From Aliivibrio sp. (lineage in GTDB: Bacteria; Pseudomonadota; Gammaproteobacteria; Enterobacterales; Vibrionaceae), in NCBI GenBank assembly GCA_016764915.1, contig JAESQY010000020.1:1-64000 (forward strand): a stretch of DNA of 64,000 bases. The letters are read 5' to 3'. Shown here in pieces: positions 1 through 7,418 of this stretch. How positions within the stretch are numbered: the first letter of the stretch is position 1; each line of letters opens with the position of its first letter. The translations under genes were made by a program, and so were the position numbers. The notes beneath the pieces were generated by a model, which saw nothing but the letters and a program-made list of their open reading frames with translations, searched no databases and was not told the DNA's origin.

Positions 1-25
1 AACAAAATTAATAACTATAAACTTT

Positions 26-508
26 ATGAGCATAAATAAAATGAATTCTATTTATAAATACTTTGTTTTAATATATTTAGTAATATCTGTACATTCTTAT
101 GCTTCAGTCACAATTGAAGAGATACAGCCTATTAAATTTCCAAGTATCATAAAAAATCAGAACAGATCTACCATCGTACTCGTTAATTGGAAAGGGAATA
201 TAGGAAAAGCAACCAATAGTGATCTCTTTGATTTCGTTTATCATGAAGGGAGGTACAAAGTTTACTCTAATACAGAACGGCCAATAGTCATTACTGTTAC
301 ATCTATCAATAATAGTCCAGGAATTAAATTAAAATCCTTTAAAGTAAGATATAAAAATAAAACCTATAAATCTTTTCCAACAGCAGCTTTAGTTAACCCA
401 GGCTCCAAGGGAATAGTAATAAAGATTGGCGCTAAAATGGTGGCGAATAAAAATACGACCGCAGGTTCGAAACAGCCGCAATATTTAATACAAATAGATG
501 AGCAATAA
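26..508 (+). CDS. DUF4402-like exported protein, possibly adhesin or fimbria related
   Basis: A 160-residue protein with a hydrophobic N-terminal segment (about residues 10-26, ending in SYAS) that looks like a signal peptide. The mature part is beta-rich and has the layout of DUF4402 proteins: an early I-x-F strand, a G-x-Y-x-V strand near residue 72, and a late PG-x-x-G-x-x-I-x-I-GA stretch. DUF4402 proteins are small exported all-beta proteins often found near pili, but no pilus gene is visible here. ATG codons at 26 and 41 are both possible and neither has a strong ribosome site. Upstream context lies outside the window. The family call is from pattern only. Confidence 0.55.
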   Translation: MSINKMNSIYKYFVLIYLVISVHSYASVTIEEIQPIKFPSIIKNQNRSTIVLVNWKGNIGKATNSDLFDFVYHEGRYKVYSNTERPIVITVTSINNSPGIKLKSFKVRYKNKTYKSFPTAALVNPGSKGIVIKIGAKMVANKNTTAGSKQPQYLIQIDEQ

Positions 509-541
509 ATCACTCACCATTAATATTGATATATTTAACAA

Positions 542-1366
542 TTAAGCAATTGGAAGGCTCTCATCCGCTCCCCACTCACTCCAAGACCCATCGTATAAGC
601 TTAATTTTTTAAACCCAGCAATATGTGCCGCTAATAATATAATGGCGGCGGTTACCCCAGATCCACAACTCGCAATGACCCGTTTGTTTTTGTCCATAGC
701 CAATTGATTAAATACCGTATTAAGCTCCTCTAACTCAGCAAACGAACCCTCTTTGATCAATTTGGTGTAAGGTAGATTTAATGATTTTGGTATGTGACCA
801 GAGCGTAGGCCTTCTCTTGGCTCTGCCACCATGCCATTAAAGCGAGCACTGGATCTCGCATCGACAATGTGATGCTCATTGTTATCCATAGATTCAACGA
901 CCTGTTCTGCATTAAATAGAGCGTGCTCAATCGGTTTTGCGACAAAAGTCCCCCCCCCAGCAGGCTGAACCAAACTGTCGGTAACTTCATAGCCTTGCAT
1001 GAGCCAACTAGGCAGACCTCCATCAAGTAAGTAGACATCATTATGCCCCATACTTTTTAACATCCACCACACTCTTGGCGCTGAAAAAATGCCCACATCA
1101 TCATAAACAACCACAATAGAGTCACTGTGGATCCCCAACTCTTGCACATTTTGCGTAAATTGTTTACAGCTTGGCATGGTGTGAGGAAGGCTGCTGGTTA
1201 CGTCACAGACAGTATGTTCAAAATCAAAAGATACACTGCTTGGGATATATACATCATTCAACGTACTTGAATTTCCCCCTACTGGATTAGCCATAGTGAC
1301 ATGCAGCAATATCACTTTTTCTAGGTTCTGGCTTAACCATTTTGCATTGACTAAAGGATGGTTCAT
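542..1366 (-). CDS. sseA: 3-mercaptopyruvate/thiosulfate sulfurtransferase
   Basis: A 274-residue tandem rhodanese protein. The N-terminal inactive rhodanese domain covers about residues 5-130 and the catalytic domain about 150-270. The active-site loop CGSGVTA starts at Cys234; the CGSGVT form is typical of 3-mercaptopyruvate sulfurtransferases such as E. coli SseA rather than thiosulfate-preferring rhodaneses. It moves sulfane sulfur from mercaptopyruvate to thiophilic acceptors such as cyanide or thioredoxin. The reading frame is intact although it crosses nine consecutive G residues on the coding strand (positions 950-958), a slippage-prone tract. The ATG at 1366 follows an AAGGAGAGAC ribosome site. 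Confidence 0.9.
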   Translation of the reverse strand: MNHPLVNAKWLSQNLEKVILLHVTMANPVGGNSSTLNDVYIPSSVSFDFEHTVCDVTSSLPHTMPSCKQFTQNVQELGIHSDSIVVVYDDVGIFSAPRVWWMLKSMGHNDVYLLDGGLPSWLMQGYEVTDSLVQPAGGGTFVAKPIEHALFNAEQVVESMDNNEHHIVDARSSARFNGMVAEPREGLRSGHIPKSLNLPYTKLIKEGSFAELEELNTVFNQLAMDKNKRVIASCGSGVTAAIILLAAHIAGFKKLSLYDGSWSEWGADESLPIA

Positions 1367-1416
1367 TGTCTCTCCTTGTTTTTATAATTATTATCAACTA
1401 CCCTGTAAAAAAAACC

Positions 1417-1469
1417 ACTTGGTCAGATAAGGCATATTAATAATGCCTCTTATCGATAGTAGACCAAGT
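1417..1469. other. Long imperfect inverted repeat between protease and sseA
   Basis: ACTTGGTC (1417-1424) pairs with GACCAAGT (1462-1469), and inside it AGGCAT (1430-1435) pairs with ATGCCT (1443-1448). The element lies 94 bp past the protease stop on the minus strand. There is no strong U-tract, so it may be an mRNA 3'-end structure or an operator rather than a standard terminator. Confidence 0.5.
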
Positions 1470-1562
1470 AGGGAAAGTAACCAAAATAGATTTATGTCAA
1501 CAGGCACCGATTGAAAGTATCTCTTTGAAATGATTTGAGTGATTAATCGATAATTTGAGACT

Positions 1563-2537
1563 TTATCTATTTTTCCTACCGCGTGTTAAATACATAAAAC
1601 ACATTGCAATCAGAGCAAACAGGTTCATGCTACCTCCAGAGCTTGAACTTCTCACACCACTCGTATTATTGGTAAACTTTGGCGTGAGCTGCCCATTGAG
1701 GACACTTTGGATCCAGCTATTGTAATCAGCAACCTCGGTAAATACTGATTGAGTAACGGTGCCTGGATCGCCACACGTAGCTGGGCCATAACTGACAATA
1801 CCTATCTGTTTGGTTAATGTGCTATTTGGATCATACCAAAGCAGCGGGCCACCAGAATCACCTTGGCAACTGGCATTTTTCAGTCCTGAACCGCCATTCA
1901 CCACTCCATCAGTACATATTTGCGAGCTGGAAACAGAGCTCCATTGAGATTGACACACCGCTTGGGTCACATAACTAACCGTGGTTTCTTGTAGGTAATC
2001 ATTGGCATTAACGCCTGTTGAGGTATTGCCATAACCGATAATGGTAAAACTCTCCGCAGCTTGTCGATAGCTTGCAACATCAGCGGTATAGGCTCGGTCA
2101 ACATAGTGTTCGCTGCCAATGCTTGGAATGTCATACTCTAATTCGAGAACTGCTACATCATGATAGAGCCCATTAGCCACAATGCCATCATAATTATCTG
2201 GATAGTAAATATATTTAACAGGGTATCGAGTACTAGACGCAAAATCTTGGTCTCTATCACCATCGATACCGATGTATAAGTCATCTTTGTAAGCACTTTC
2301 ATCCACACAATGAGCCGCGGTTAATACGTACCGATTATTGATGAGAGACGCCCCACACAACGCATACAAACTGCCATTAGATTGATACAACAGACGAGCC
2401 ATATATTGATAACTTGTCACGGAAACTGGCGTACCATTGACAATGTATGGCGTTATTTCAAACTCTTCCGCTTTTACTACAGTGCTATTCAGTCCTAATG
2501 CACAGATAAGTAACAGCGCAGTATTACCGCTTTTCAT
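1563..2537 (-). CDS. Secreted trypsin-like serine protease with GlyGly-CTERM anchor
   Basis: An S1-family serine endopeptidase of 324 residues. From the ATG at 2537 it has a signal peptide (residues 1-23), a short propeptide ending at an IVNG activation site, and the triad His76 (LTAAHC), Asp127 (HDVAVLEL) and Ser228 (CQGDSGGPL). The C-terminus is Ser/Gly-rich, then a hydrophobic helix, then RGRKNR; this is the GlyGly-CTERM tag known to be cut by rhombosortase after type II secretion, as for V. cholerae VesA/VesB. A TTG 30 nt upstream keeps the frame open, but the ATG has AAGG nine bases upstream and gives a proper signal peptide. It is monocistronic. Confidence 0.88.
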   Translation of the reverse strand: MKSGNTALLLICALGLNSTVVKAEEFEITPYIVNGTPVSVTSYQYMARLLYQSNGSLYALCGASLINNRYVLTAAHCVDESAYKDDLYIGIDGDRDQDFASSTRYPVKYIYYPDNYDGIVANGLYHDVAVLELEYDIPSIGSEHYVDRAYTADVASYRQAAESFTIIGYGNTSTGVNANDYLQETTVSYVTQAVCQSQWSSVSSSQICTDGVVNGGSGLKNASCQGDSGGPLLWYDPNSTLTKQIGIVSYGPATCGDPGTVTQSVFTEVADYNSWIQSVLNGQLTPKFTNNTSGVRSSSSGGSMNLFALIAMCFMYLTRGRKNR

Positions 2538-2746
2538 AACAAACGACCTTGCTGATTGTTTACTCAATAGTAACTAATTTAAGTATTAGCCAGTACCTAC
2601 AATATCTCAACATCCGTTTCACTATTTCTAAGCGTTTTAGCATTGATTCAATCTGAGTTTGGCTGTTTAATCGCATTTTCTATTCCGTTTTTGTCATTTC
2701 ATTGTTACATTTTGATAGTCTCTGTTCATAATCTCAAGGAAGTACA

Positions 2747-3649
2747 GTGCAGACTAATTACCACAAGAAACTCATACCCGTCATTCGATATTTAGAGAAG
2801 AACTTCAATCAGCCACTTAATCTTAATGAAGTGGCCAGTATGGCATGCCTGTCTGCTTTCCATTTTCACCGTATTTTTAAGATCGTCACCAATGAAACCT
2901 TAGCCGATTATATTCGTCGTCTTAAACTGACTAGCGCGGCTCAAACCCTGTTTAATACCAAACAAAGTGTCACGGAAGTCGCCCTTGATCATGGTTTTTC
3001 CAGCTCTCAGAGTTTGGCGAAAGCGTTTAAAAACTATTTTGGATTAACGCCTACGGAAATAAAGCGTTGCTCCTCATTCGAACAGCTCTCGAATCTATTG
3101 AAAAATAGCAAGATTGGACACACGTTAAGCAAACCGGGACACGAAAATACTCAAACAAATACATACACTGATTTGGCTCATCAACCAAGGAGAGAGCCAA
3201 TGAAAACAGAACAATTTGAAGCACGCACTCTGGCCTACATTCGAGTCACGGGGCCATATGGGGAAAAATACCAACCGAACATTACCAAAATCTATCAATG
3301 GGCAGGTGCAAAGAATTTAGCGGGAGGTGAATCTATTTTCATCTATCACGATAATCCAGACATTACCCCAGTGGAAAAGTGTAGAACAGATATCTGTATC
3401 TCCGTGCCAAGCGACACTGAAGTGATCCCCGGCATCGAATTACAAACTCTACCTGCTGGCGGTTATGCTTCTATTCGTAGAACTGTCACTGATAAGACAC
3501 AATATGGTGAGTTTTGGGAAGAATTACTGACCGGAATCATTGAATCTGGACTAGAGACCGATGAAAGACCCTGCTTTGAGCTTTACCACAGCTATGATCA
3601 ACAAACCGATGTCAGTGACGTCAGCTTCTACACTGCTATAAAAGTCTAA
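2747..3649 (+). CDS. AraC-family regulator with GyrI-like effector domain
   Basis: A 300-residue Rob/SoxS-like regulator. Residues about 8-105 hold the double helix-turn-helix DNA-binding domain (FHFHRIFK in the first helix pair, VALDHGFSSSQSLAKAFKNYFG in family terms in the second). Residues about 150-300 hold a GyrI-like/SOUL-type small-molecule-binding domain (YIRVTGPYG near the start, AGGYASIRR in the middle). The start is GTG at 2747, justified by AAGGAAG five bases upstream. Proteins with this layout often respond to hydrophobic toxicants or antibiotics; the effector is unknown here. It faces the protease gene divergently and ends at a bidirectional terminator. Confidence 0.85.
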   Translation: MQTNYHKKLIPVIRYLEKNFNQPLNLNEVASMACLSAFHFHRIFKIVTNETLADYIRRLKLTSAAQTLFNTKQSVTEVALDHGFSSSQSLAKAFKNYFGLTPTEIKRCSSFEQLSNLLKNSKIGHTLSKPGHENTQTNTYTDLAHQPRREPMKTEQFEARTLAYIRVTGPYGEKYQPNITKIYQWAGAKNLAGGESIFIYHDNPDITPVEKCRTDICISVPSDTEVIPGIELQTLPAGGYASIRRTVTDKTQYGEFWEELLTGIIESGLETDERPCFELYHSYDQQTDVSDVSFYTAIKV

Positions 3650-3655
3650 ATATAA

Positions 3656-3684
3656 AACACTGCGGTAGTGGTTACCGCAGTGTT
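3656..3684. terminator. Bidirectional terminator between AraC regulator and DUF1330 gene
   Basis: A perfect 12-bp stem, AACACTGCGGTA (3656-3667) with its complement at 3673-3684, and a 5-nt loop. It lies between the converging gene ends at 3649 and 3693 and is flanked by short A- and T-rich stretches. Confidence 0.75.
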
Positions 3685-3692
3685 AAAGCAGG

Positions 3693-3968
3693 TTACACTA
3701 AATGAAATTGACTGTGCATTCCTTTCTCACGCAAAGAAATAATGGCTTGGTATGCATCGCTCTGATACCAGCCTTGCGCACTTTCTTTGTCTGGAAATTG
3801 AATAACTGCTTTCATTGGATGAGTCGCATCACCGTGCAATACTTCAACGCTCCCTTTGGCAATAAACTGCCCATTAAAAGGTTTGAGTGTTTCTGCTGCT
3901 AACGCGCTGTACTCTTTTAGTTGCAGTTTATCTATAGGTGTCAGGTCGACGATAACTAAACTTGTCAT
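3693..3968 (-). CDS. DUF1330 family protein
   Basis: A small cytoplasmic ferredoxin-like alpha/beta protein of 91 residues belonging to the DUF1330 group (dimeric alpha-beta barrel fold). Family marks are FNGQFIAKG in the first half and VIQFPDKESAQGWYQSDAY in the second. The start is the ATG at 3968, with AAGGA ten bases upstream, rather than the GTG at 4001; this also gives the usual family length of about 95. The function of the family is not established. It is transcribed divergently from a LysR gene, so it is a likely target of that regulator. Confidence 0.8.
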   Translation of the reverse strand: MTSLVIVDLTPIDKLQLKEYSALAAETLKPFNGQFIAKGSVEVLHGDATHPMKAVIQFPDKESAQGWYQSDAYQAIISLREKGMHSQFHLV

Positions 3969-4018
3969 TTCAATAATTTCCTTAATGGCTTGAGTTGACA
4001 CAGCTTAAGATCTTGGTG

Positions 4019-4061
4019 ATTATTAAACAATAACCTAAAAATTAACGAGTTGTTTAATAAT
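4019..4061. promoter_or_regulatory. Perfect 12-bp inverted repeat in LysR/DUF1330 intergenic region
   Basis: ATTATTAAACAA (4019-4030) is repeated in exact inverted orientation as TTGTTTAATAAT (4050-4061), with a 19-bp spacer. The right arm touches the ATG at 4062 and the whole element sits between divergent genes, the usual place for a LysR operator. The AT-richness raises the chance of coincidence, but 12 of 12 matched positions is strong. Binding is inferred. Confidence 0.55.
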
Positions 4062-4970
4062 ATGAACAGTGTGAAATTAGCGCCTTTACTCCTAATTTTC
4101 GTTGAAGTTGCCAGTAAGCGCTCTTTCACCGCCGCGGCAAAAAAATTGGGCTTAAGTAAATCAGCCGTTAGTCAGCAAATAAAACGCTTAGAAAAGTCGA
4201 CGGGGCAACAATTATTAATGCGTAATACCCGTGGAGTCGAATTGACTGCTGTGGGGAAAACGCTACTCGCACGCAGTGAATTATTGAGCCAGCAACTGTC
4301 CATGACATTAATTGAGCTCGACAGTGCCAAAACTCAACCAAGTGGCAGTTTTAAAGTGTCTATCCCTCCATTTTTTGAGAACGATATTATCATTCCAGTA
4401 TTACGACAGTTGAGTGTCGAGTTCCCAAAAATAAAACCAGAAGTGATTGTGACAGGGAAATGGCAGGACTTGATAGAGAACAATTTAGACGCTGCCATTT
4501 TCGGTGGAGATTTACCCGACTGTGATTATAGAGCGCTATCAATAGGCAAAGTCTCTGAAATATTTTGTGCATCCCCTAGGTACATCAAACAACACGGCAA
4601 TCTAAAGAGTGTTAAGGCATTAGTTAAGCACAATTTTATCGCTACGCCTTGGCAGCACGACAATTTACAGCTATTTAATAATGAGCAAACGGATCACATT
4701 CAGGTCAATATCGAACACTTTGCAAAGGCGAACACACTAACAACGGTACGGGAGATGATATTGAATGATATGGGTATAGCCTTATTTCCTGAATTTTTAG
4801 CCCAGCCGTATCTTGCAGATAGACAGATGATTAGAGTGCTACCTGAGATTCAAGGAAGAGCATGGCACTTCTATTTTTTACATCAATATAAGAGTACAAA
4901 ACCAATACACGTTAGTCGTTTTTATCAATTATTTAATTACTACTTCAATAAATCTAGCGCGATAAACTAA
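4062..4970 (+). CDS. LysR-family transcriptional regulator
   Basis: A 302-residue LTTR. The winged helix-turn-helix is at about residues 5-62 (FTAAAKKLGLSKSAVSQQIK) and the periplasmic-binding-protein-like effector domain at about 90-295. The ATG at 4062 is preferred to the in-frame TTG at 4050 because the latter lies inside the inverted repeat. The closest functional guess is a CrgA/AaeR-type regulator. The divergently transcribed DUF1330 gene is the likely partner. The effector cannot be read from sequence. Confidence 0.85.
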   Translation: MNSVKLAPLLLIFVEVASKRSFTAAAKKLGLSKSAVSQQIKRLEKSTGQQLLMRNTRGVELTAVGKTLLARSELLSQQLSMTLIELDSAKTQPSGSFKVSIPPFFENDIIIPVLRQLSVEFPKIKPEVIVTGKWQDLIENNLDAAIFGGDLPDCDYRALSIGKVSEIFCASPRYIKQHGNLKSVKALVKHNFIATPWQHDNLQLFNNEQTDHIQVNIEHFAKANTLTTVREMILNDMGIALFPEFLAQPYLADRQMIRVLPEIQGRAWHFYFLHQYKSTKPIHVSRFYQLFNYYFNKSSAIN

Positions 4971-4980
4971 TGAGACAAAA

Positions 4981-5478
4981 CTAACCTAAACTCGCTCTTA
5001 CATCGGAAATGGTGATGAACAGTTTGTTCTCAGCATCTTGGAAAGCTTAGAATCCATAGCGTTCATAGAAGTGTTTTTCGTCGTCTTTAGCATCAACAAT
5101 AATCACAGGGAATGCAACGCTGTCACTCGCAAGGAGTAGCTTCCGTAGTGCATCAATAAGTAACCATTCGCCAAGACCCTTACCTTTGTAGCGATTATCT
5201 ACAGCTAAACGGGCAATAAGACCGCCAGAAGTGGATGATTGGTGCTTTTTATGCAACTTATCTGGCAACGATTTTAAGTCAATTGGTGTCATGGTTAATG
5301 TATAAAAGCCAATAATAAGAGAATCATCGCTATCATCTTCTAAAACGAAAGTTCTGCTGTTGTCTTTCTTTTCTTGTTGACTCGCCATCACCTTCAGGTA
5401 GTTATTAAGGGCCTCAATACCACAATCGAATTGTTTTCTATTGTGTTTCACTTTATCTAGAAGCACCGTATTCATCAT
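4981..5478 (-). pseudogene. GNAT acetyltransferase toxin interrupted by an in-frame stop
   Basis: The first 143 codons (5478 to 5050) encode a TacT/AtaT-type GNAT toxin: FDCGIEALNNYL at the start, LARLAVDNRYKGKGLGEWLL as the acetyl-CoA loop region, and HFYERYGF at the end. A TAA at 5047-5049 stops the frame there. Continuing in the same frame, translation resumes as AFQDAENKLFITI and then DVRASLG until TAG at 4981, which is the expected family C-terminus. One substitution (for example CAA to TAA) explains this. Related toxins acetylate aminoacyl-tRNA. The start codon overlaps the end of the antitoxin ORF by four bases (ATGA). Activity without the last strand is doubtful. Confidence 0.75.
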
Positions 5479-5708
5479 TGGGTTTTACTTTCGTAACGCT
5501 CAGAAGCGGCTTGTAGTTTTGAATTTGGTGTTGCTGGGCGGTCTAAAGCTTCCATGAGTAGCATTGAATCAGCACGGCTAAGTTTTAGCGCCTGTTCGCG
5601 TTCAATCACTTGTTTTGCTTTTTCAATTGCAGCACTCAATACAAATGAGTTAATACTAGACATGCCAGAGATTGCGGCAGCCTTAGTATCGGCGTATATT
5701 GACTGCAT
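5475..5708 (-). pseudogene. DUF1778 (TacA-like) antitoxin, 5'-truncated
   Basis: The protein carries the conserved C-terminal part of DUF1778 antitoxins (MSSINSFVLSAAIEKAKQVI, then an LMEALDRP linker and SERYESK), which wraps the toxin. The N-terminal ribbon-helix-helix strand that binds DNA is missing. The only ATG gives a short unrelated start, and the frame closes upstream at a TAG about 40 bp away with no better start. Normal members are about 90 residues; this one is 77 with the wrong N-terminus. It probably cannot autoregulate. With the toxin it forms a decayed module. Confidence 0.7.
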
Positions 5709-5735
5709 TACTGAACACGTTATGGGATCGAATAA

Positions 5736-5972
5736 ATGAAAAATTGGCTATTTTTATTGGTATGTATTGCCAGCACTGTGTGGATGGTCTTCGATTCAGG
5801 AAAGTCTGATCAAGTGCTGTCGATGTTTCAGGGCTTAACGTTACCCAGTACCAACGATCTGATGGAATATCTTGGGCAAGGGTTCTACTATGTGACATTG
5901 CTTATCGGTCTCGTGCATTTGGGCCGTAAATTTAAGAGACAACGCCATAACAGTGATCAAAATGAACCATAA
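5736..5972 (+). CDS. Small hypothetical membrane protein
   Basis: A 78-residue protein with a hydrophobic N-terminal helix (about 3-19), a second hydrophobic segment (about 50-63), and a basic then acidic tail (GRKFKRQR and onward). GGGA lies about nine bases before the ATG. It starts 27 bp from the truncated antitoxin and in the opposite direction, so it may belong to the DNA that replaced the antitoxin's 5' end. No family was recognised. Confidence 0.5.
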   Translation: MKNWLFLLVCIASTVWMVFDSGKSDQVLSMFQGLTLPSTNDLMEYLGQGFYYVTLLIGLVHLGRKFKRQRHNSDQNEP

Positions 5973-6013
5973 TTACGGCTAAACTGGTTGCCGATTGAAA
6001 TAAAATGCCGACA

Positions 6014-6870
6014 TCAATGAGCGCCACCACCACTGGACCCATTACCTTCAGTTTTCACGAAGAACATCATCAGCGCGGCCAGCCCTAAAAACAGAGTCAT
6101 CATCAAGAATATATCGTTATACGCCATGATAGCCGCATCTCTTTGCATAACCATCATCAAAGAAGCTTTTGCTTGTAACGTCGCGGTTGAAAAATCGCTG
6201 CCTTTTTGCATGAACATTGCGGTGCTCTGTTGCAACTGATACCAAGCATCGGTACTCACGCTCGGTAAACTACTCTTAATATGGGCTAGATGCTCTCTGG
6301 TTTTGTTGTCTAACATCGTCGCTATGATTGCAATACTAAACGCCCCACCCAAGTTACGCAGCACATTGGTAATGGTTGATGCATCTGATACTTCATGCTT
6401 TTTAATGCCACTCATTGCCACCAATGACAATGGAACCATAATAAATGGGCTACCAATCGCGCGAAGTAACATTGAGAAAATCAGCTGATCACCACCATAA
6501 TTGAAGTCCATGTGAGTATTTACATAACAACTGAGCCCAAACATACTGAAACCAAAAAAGACTAAGTATTTGGCTTTAATGATTCGAGTTAATTTAGGCA
6601 CAATGGGGAAAATCAATAGCTGAGGAAATCCCATCCACATGAGAACTTCTCCGATCTCAAGGGAGTTGTAACCTTGAATTTGGATCATATACATTGGAAG
6701 AACATAGATGGATCCAAGCAGTGCCATTCCTAATACTAAATAGGCAAAGCATGAGATGGCAAACTGCCCTTTTACCATCAATCGTAAGTTCACCAATGGG
6801 TTTTTGTGTTGCAGCTCATTGATAATGAAATAGATCATACTCACTGTCGAAATTGCCGCTAATCCAACAG
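6014..6870 (-). pseudogene. C-terminal half of a DHA2-type (EmrB-like) MFS efflux transporter
   Basis: The sequence matches the second half of 14-helix drug:H+ antiporters: HKNPLVNLRL after one helix, SIYVLPMYMIQIQGY, RAIGSPFIMVPLS, and DASTITNVLRNLGGAFS. Family members are about 500 residues; only about 285 are left, and the first eight or so helices are gone. The frame stays open beyond the GTG at 6844 and homology seems to run to roughly 6870, where it meets a LysR fragment. No start with a ribosome site is seen. It is a remnant of an efflux gene, probably once divergent from the adjacent LysR gene. Confidence 0.7.
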
Positions 6871-6872
6871 TA

Positions 6873-7418
6873 AGCCGAAAATTAGAGTTAACGCAAGAGG
6901 GTGAGCAATTTTATCATTCTGGGGTGCAGATGCTTGAGCTTATCCAAGTTGGCGAGTTAGTTAATTCAAGTCTAGTGGCTCGTACCATCAATTTTTCCGA
7001 TAGAGTGATTGTTGCCAGTCCCGAATATCTTGAGAACTATGGACACATCACCAAACCAGAAGATCTCAAAGCGCCACATCAACAAATCAAAGTACTTAAT
7101 GCGATAAAAGTGCCCACTTTTCACTTAACCCAAGCCAATAAATCAGTAAAACTCGATCTTCCATACCGTTTAAGAGTAAACACCATCACCGCTTGTAAAT
7201 CAGCATGCCTTGATGGTTTAGGGGTTGCATCACTGCCTGAGTTTATGTGCCGTGAACACATTAAAAATGGCAGTTTAATTGAGCTTCTCAGTGATTGGCA
7301 GCAGCAACAGGTCGCAATCAGTTTAGTTTATCAGCAAAGGAAATTGATTCCCAAAAGGCTACGCGCATTCATTGAACACGTGCTCGAAAGGTTTAATCAC
7401 TCGCATCACCATCACTAA
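6873..7418 (+). pseudogene. LysR regulator remnant with lost start and internal deletion
   Basis: One frame reads RKLELTQEGEQFYHSG, which is the end of a LysR winged-helix domain. Eight codons later it jumps to IQVGELVNSSLVARTI and VASPEYL, a part of the effector domain normally about 80-100 residues further on. The C-terminal portion (CKSACLDGLGVASLPEFM) is intact. The helix-turn-helix N-terminus and the first half of the effector domain are missing. The last residues are NHSHHHH, a natural His-rich tail. The end overlaps the convergent lipase stop by four bases. It is not expected to be functional. Confidence 0.7.

Noticed and set aside
4970-5740. Integron cassette (attC) around the toxin-antitoxin remnant
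   Set aside because: Such modules are common in Vibrio superintegrons, but I see no attC-like palindrome on either side and no neighbouring cassettes.
7398-7418. HHHH tail as an engineered His-tag
   Set aside because: It is NHSHHHH at the end of a natural LysR remnant, with only four consecutive His and no vector sequence nearby.
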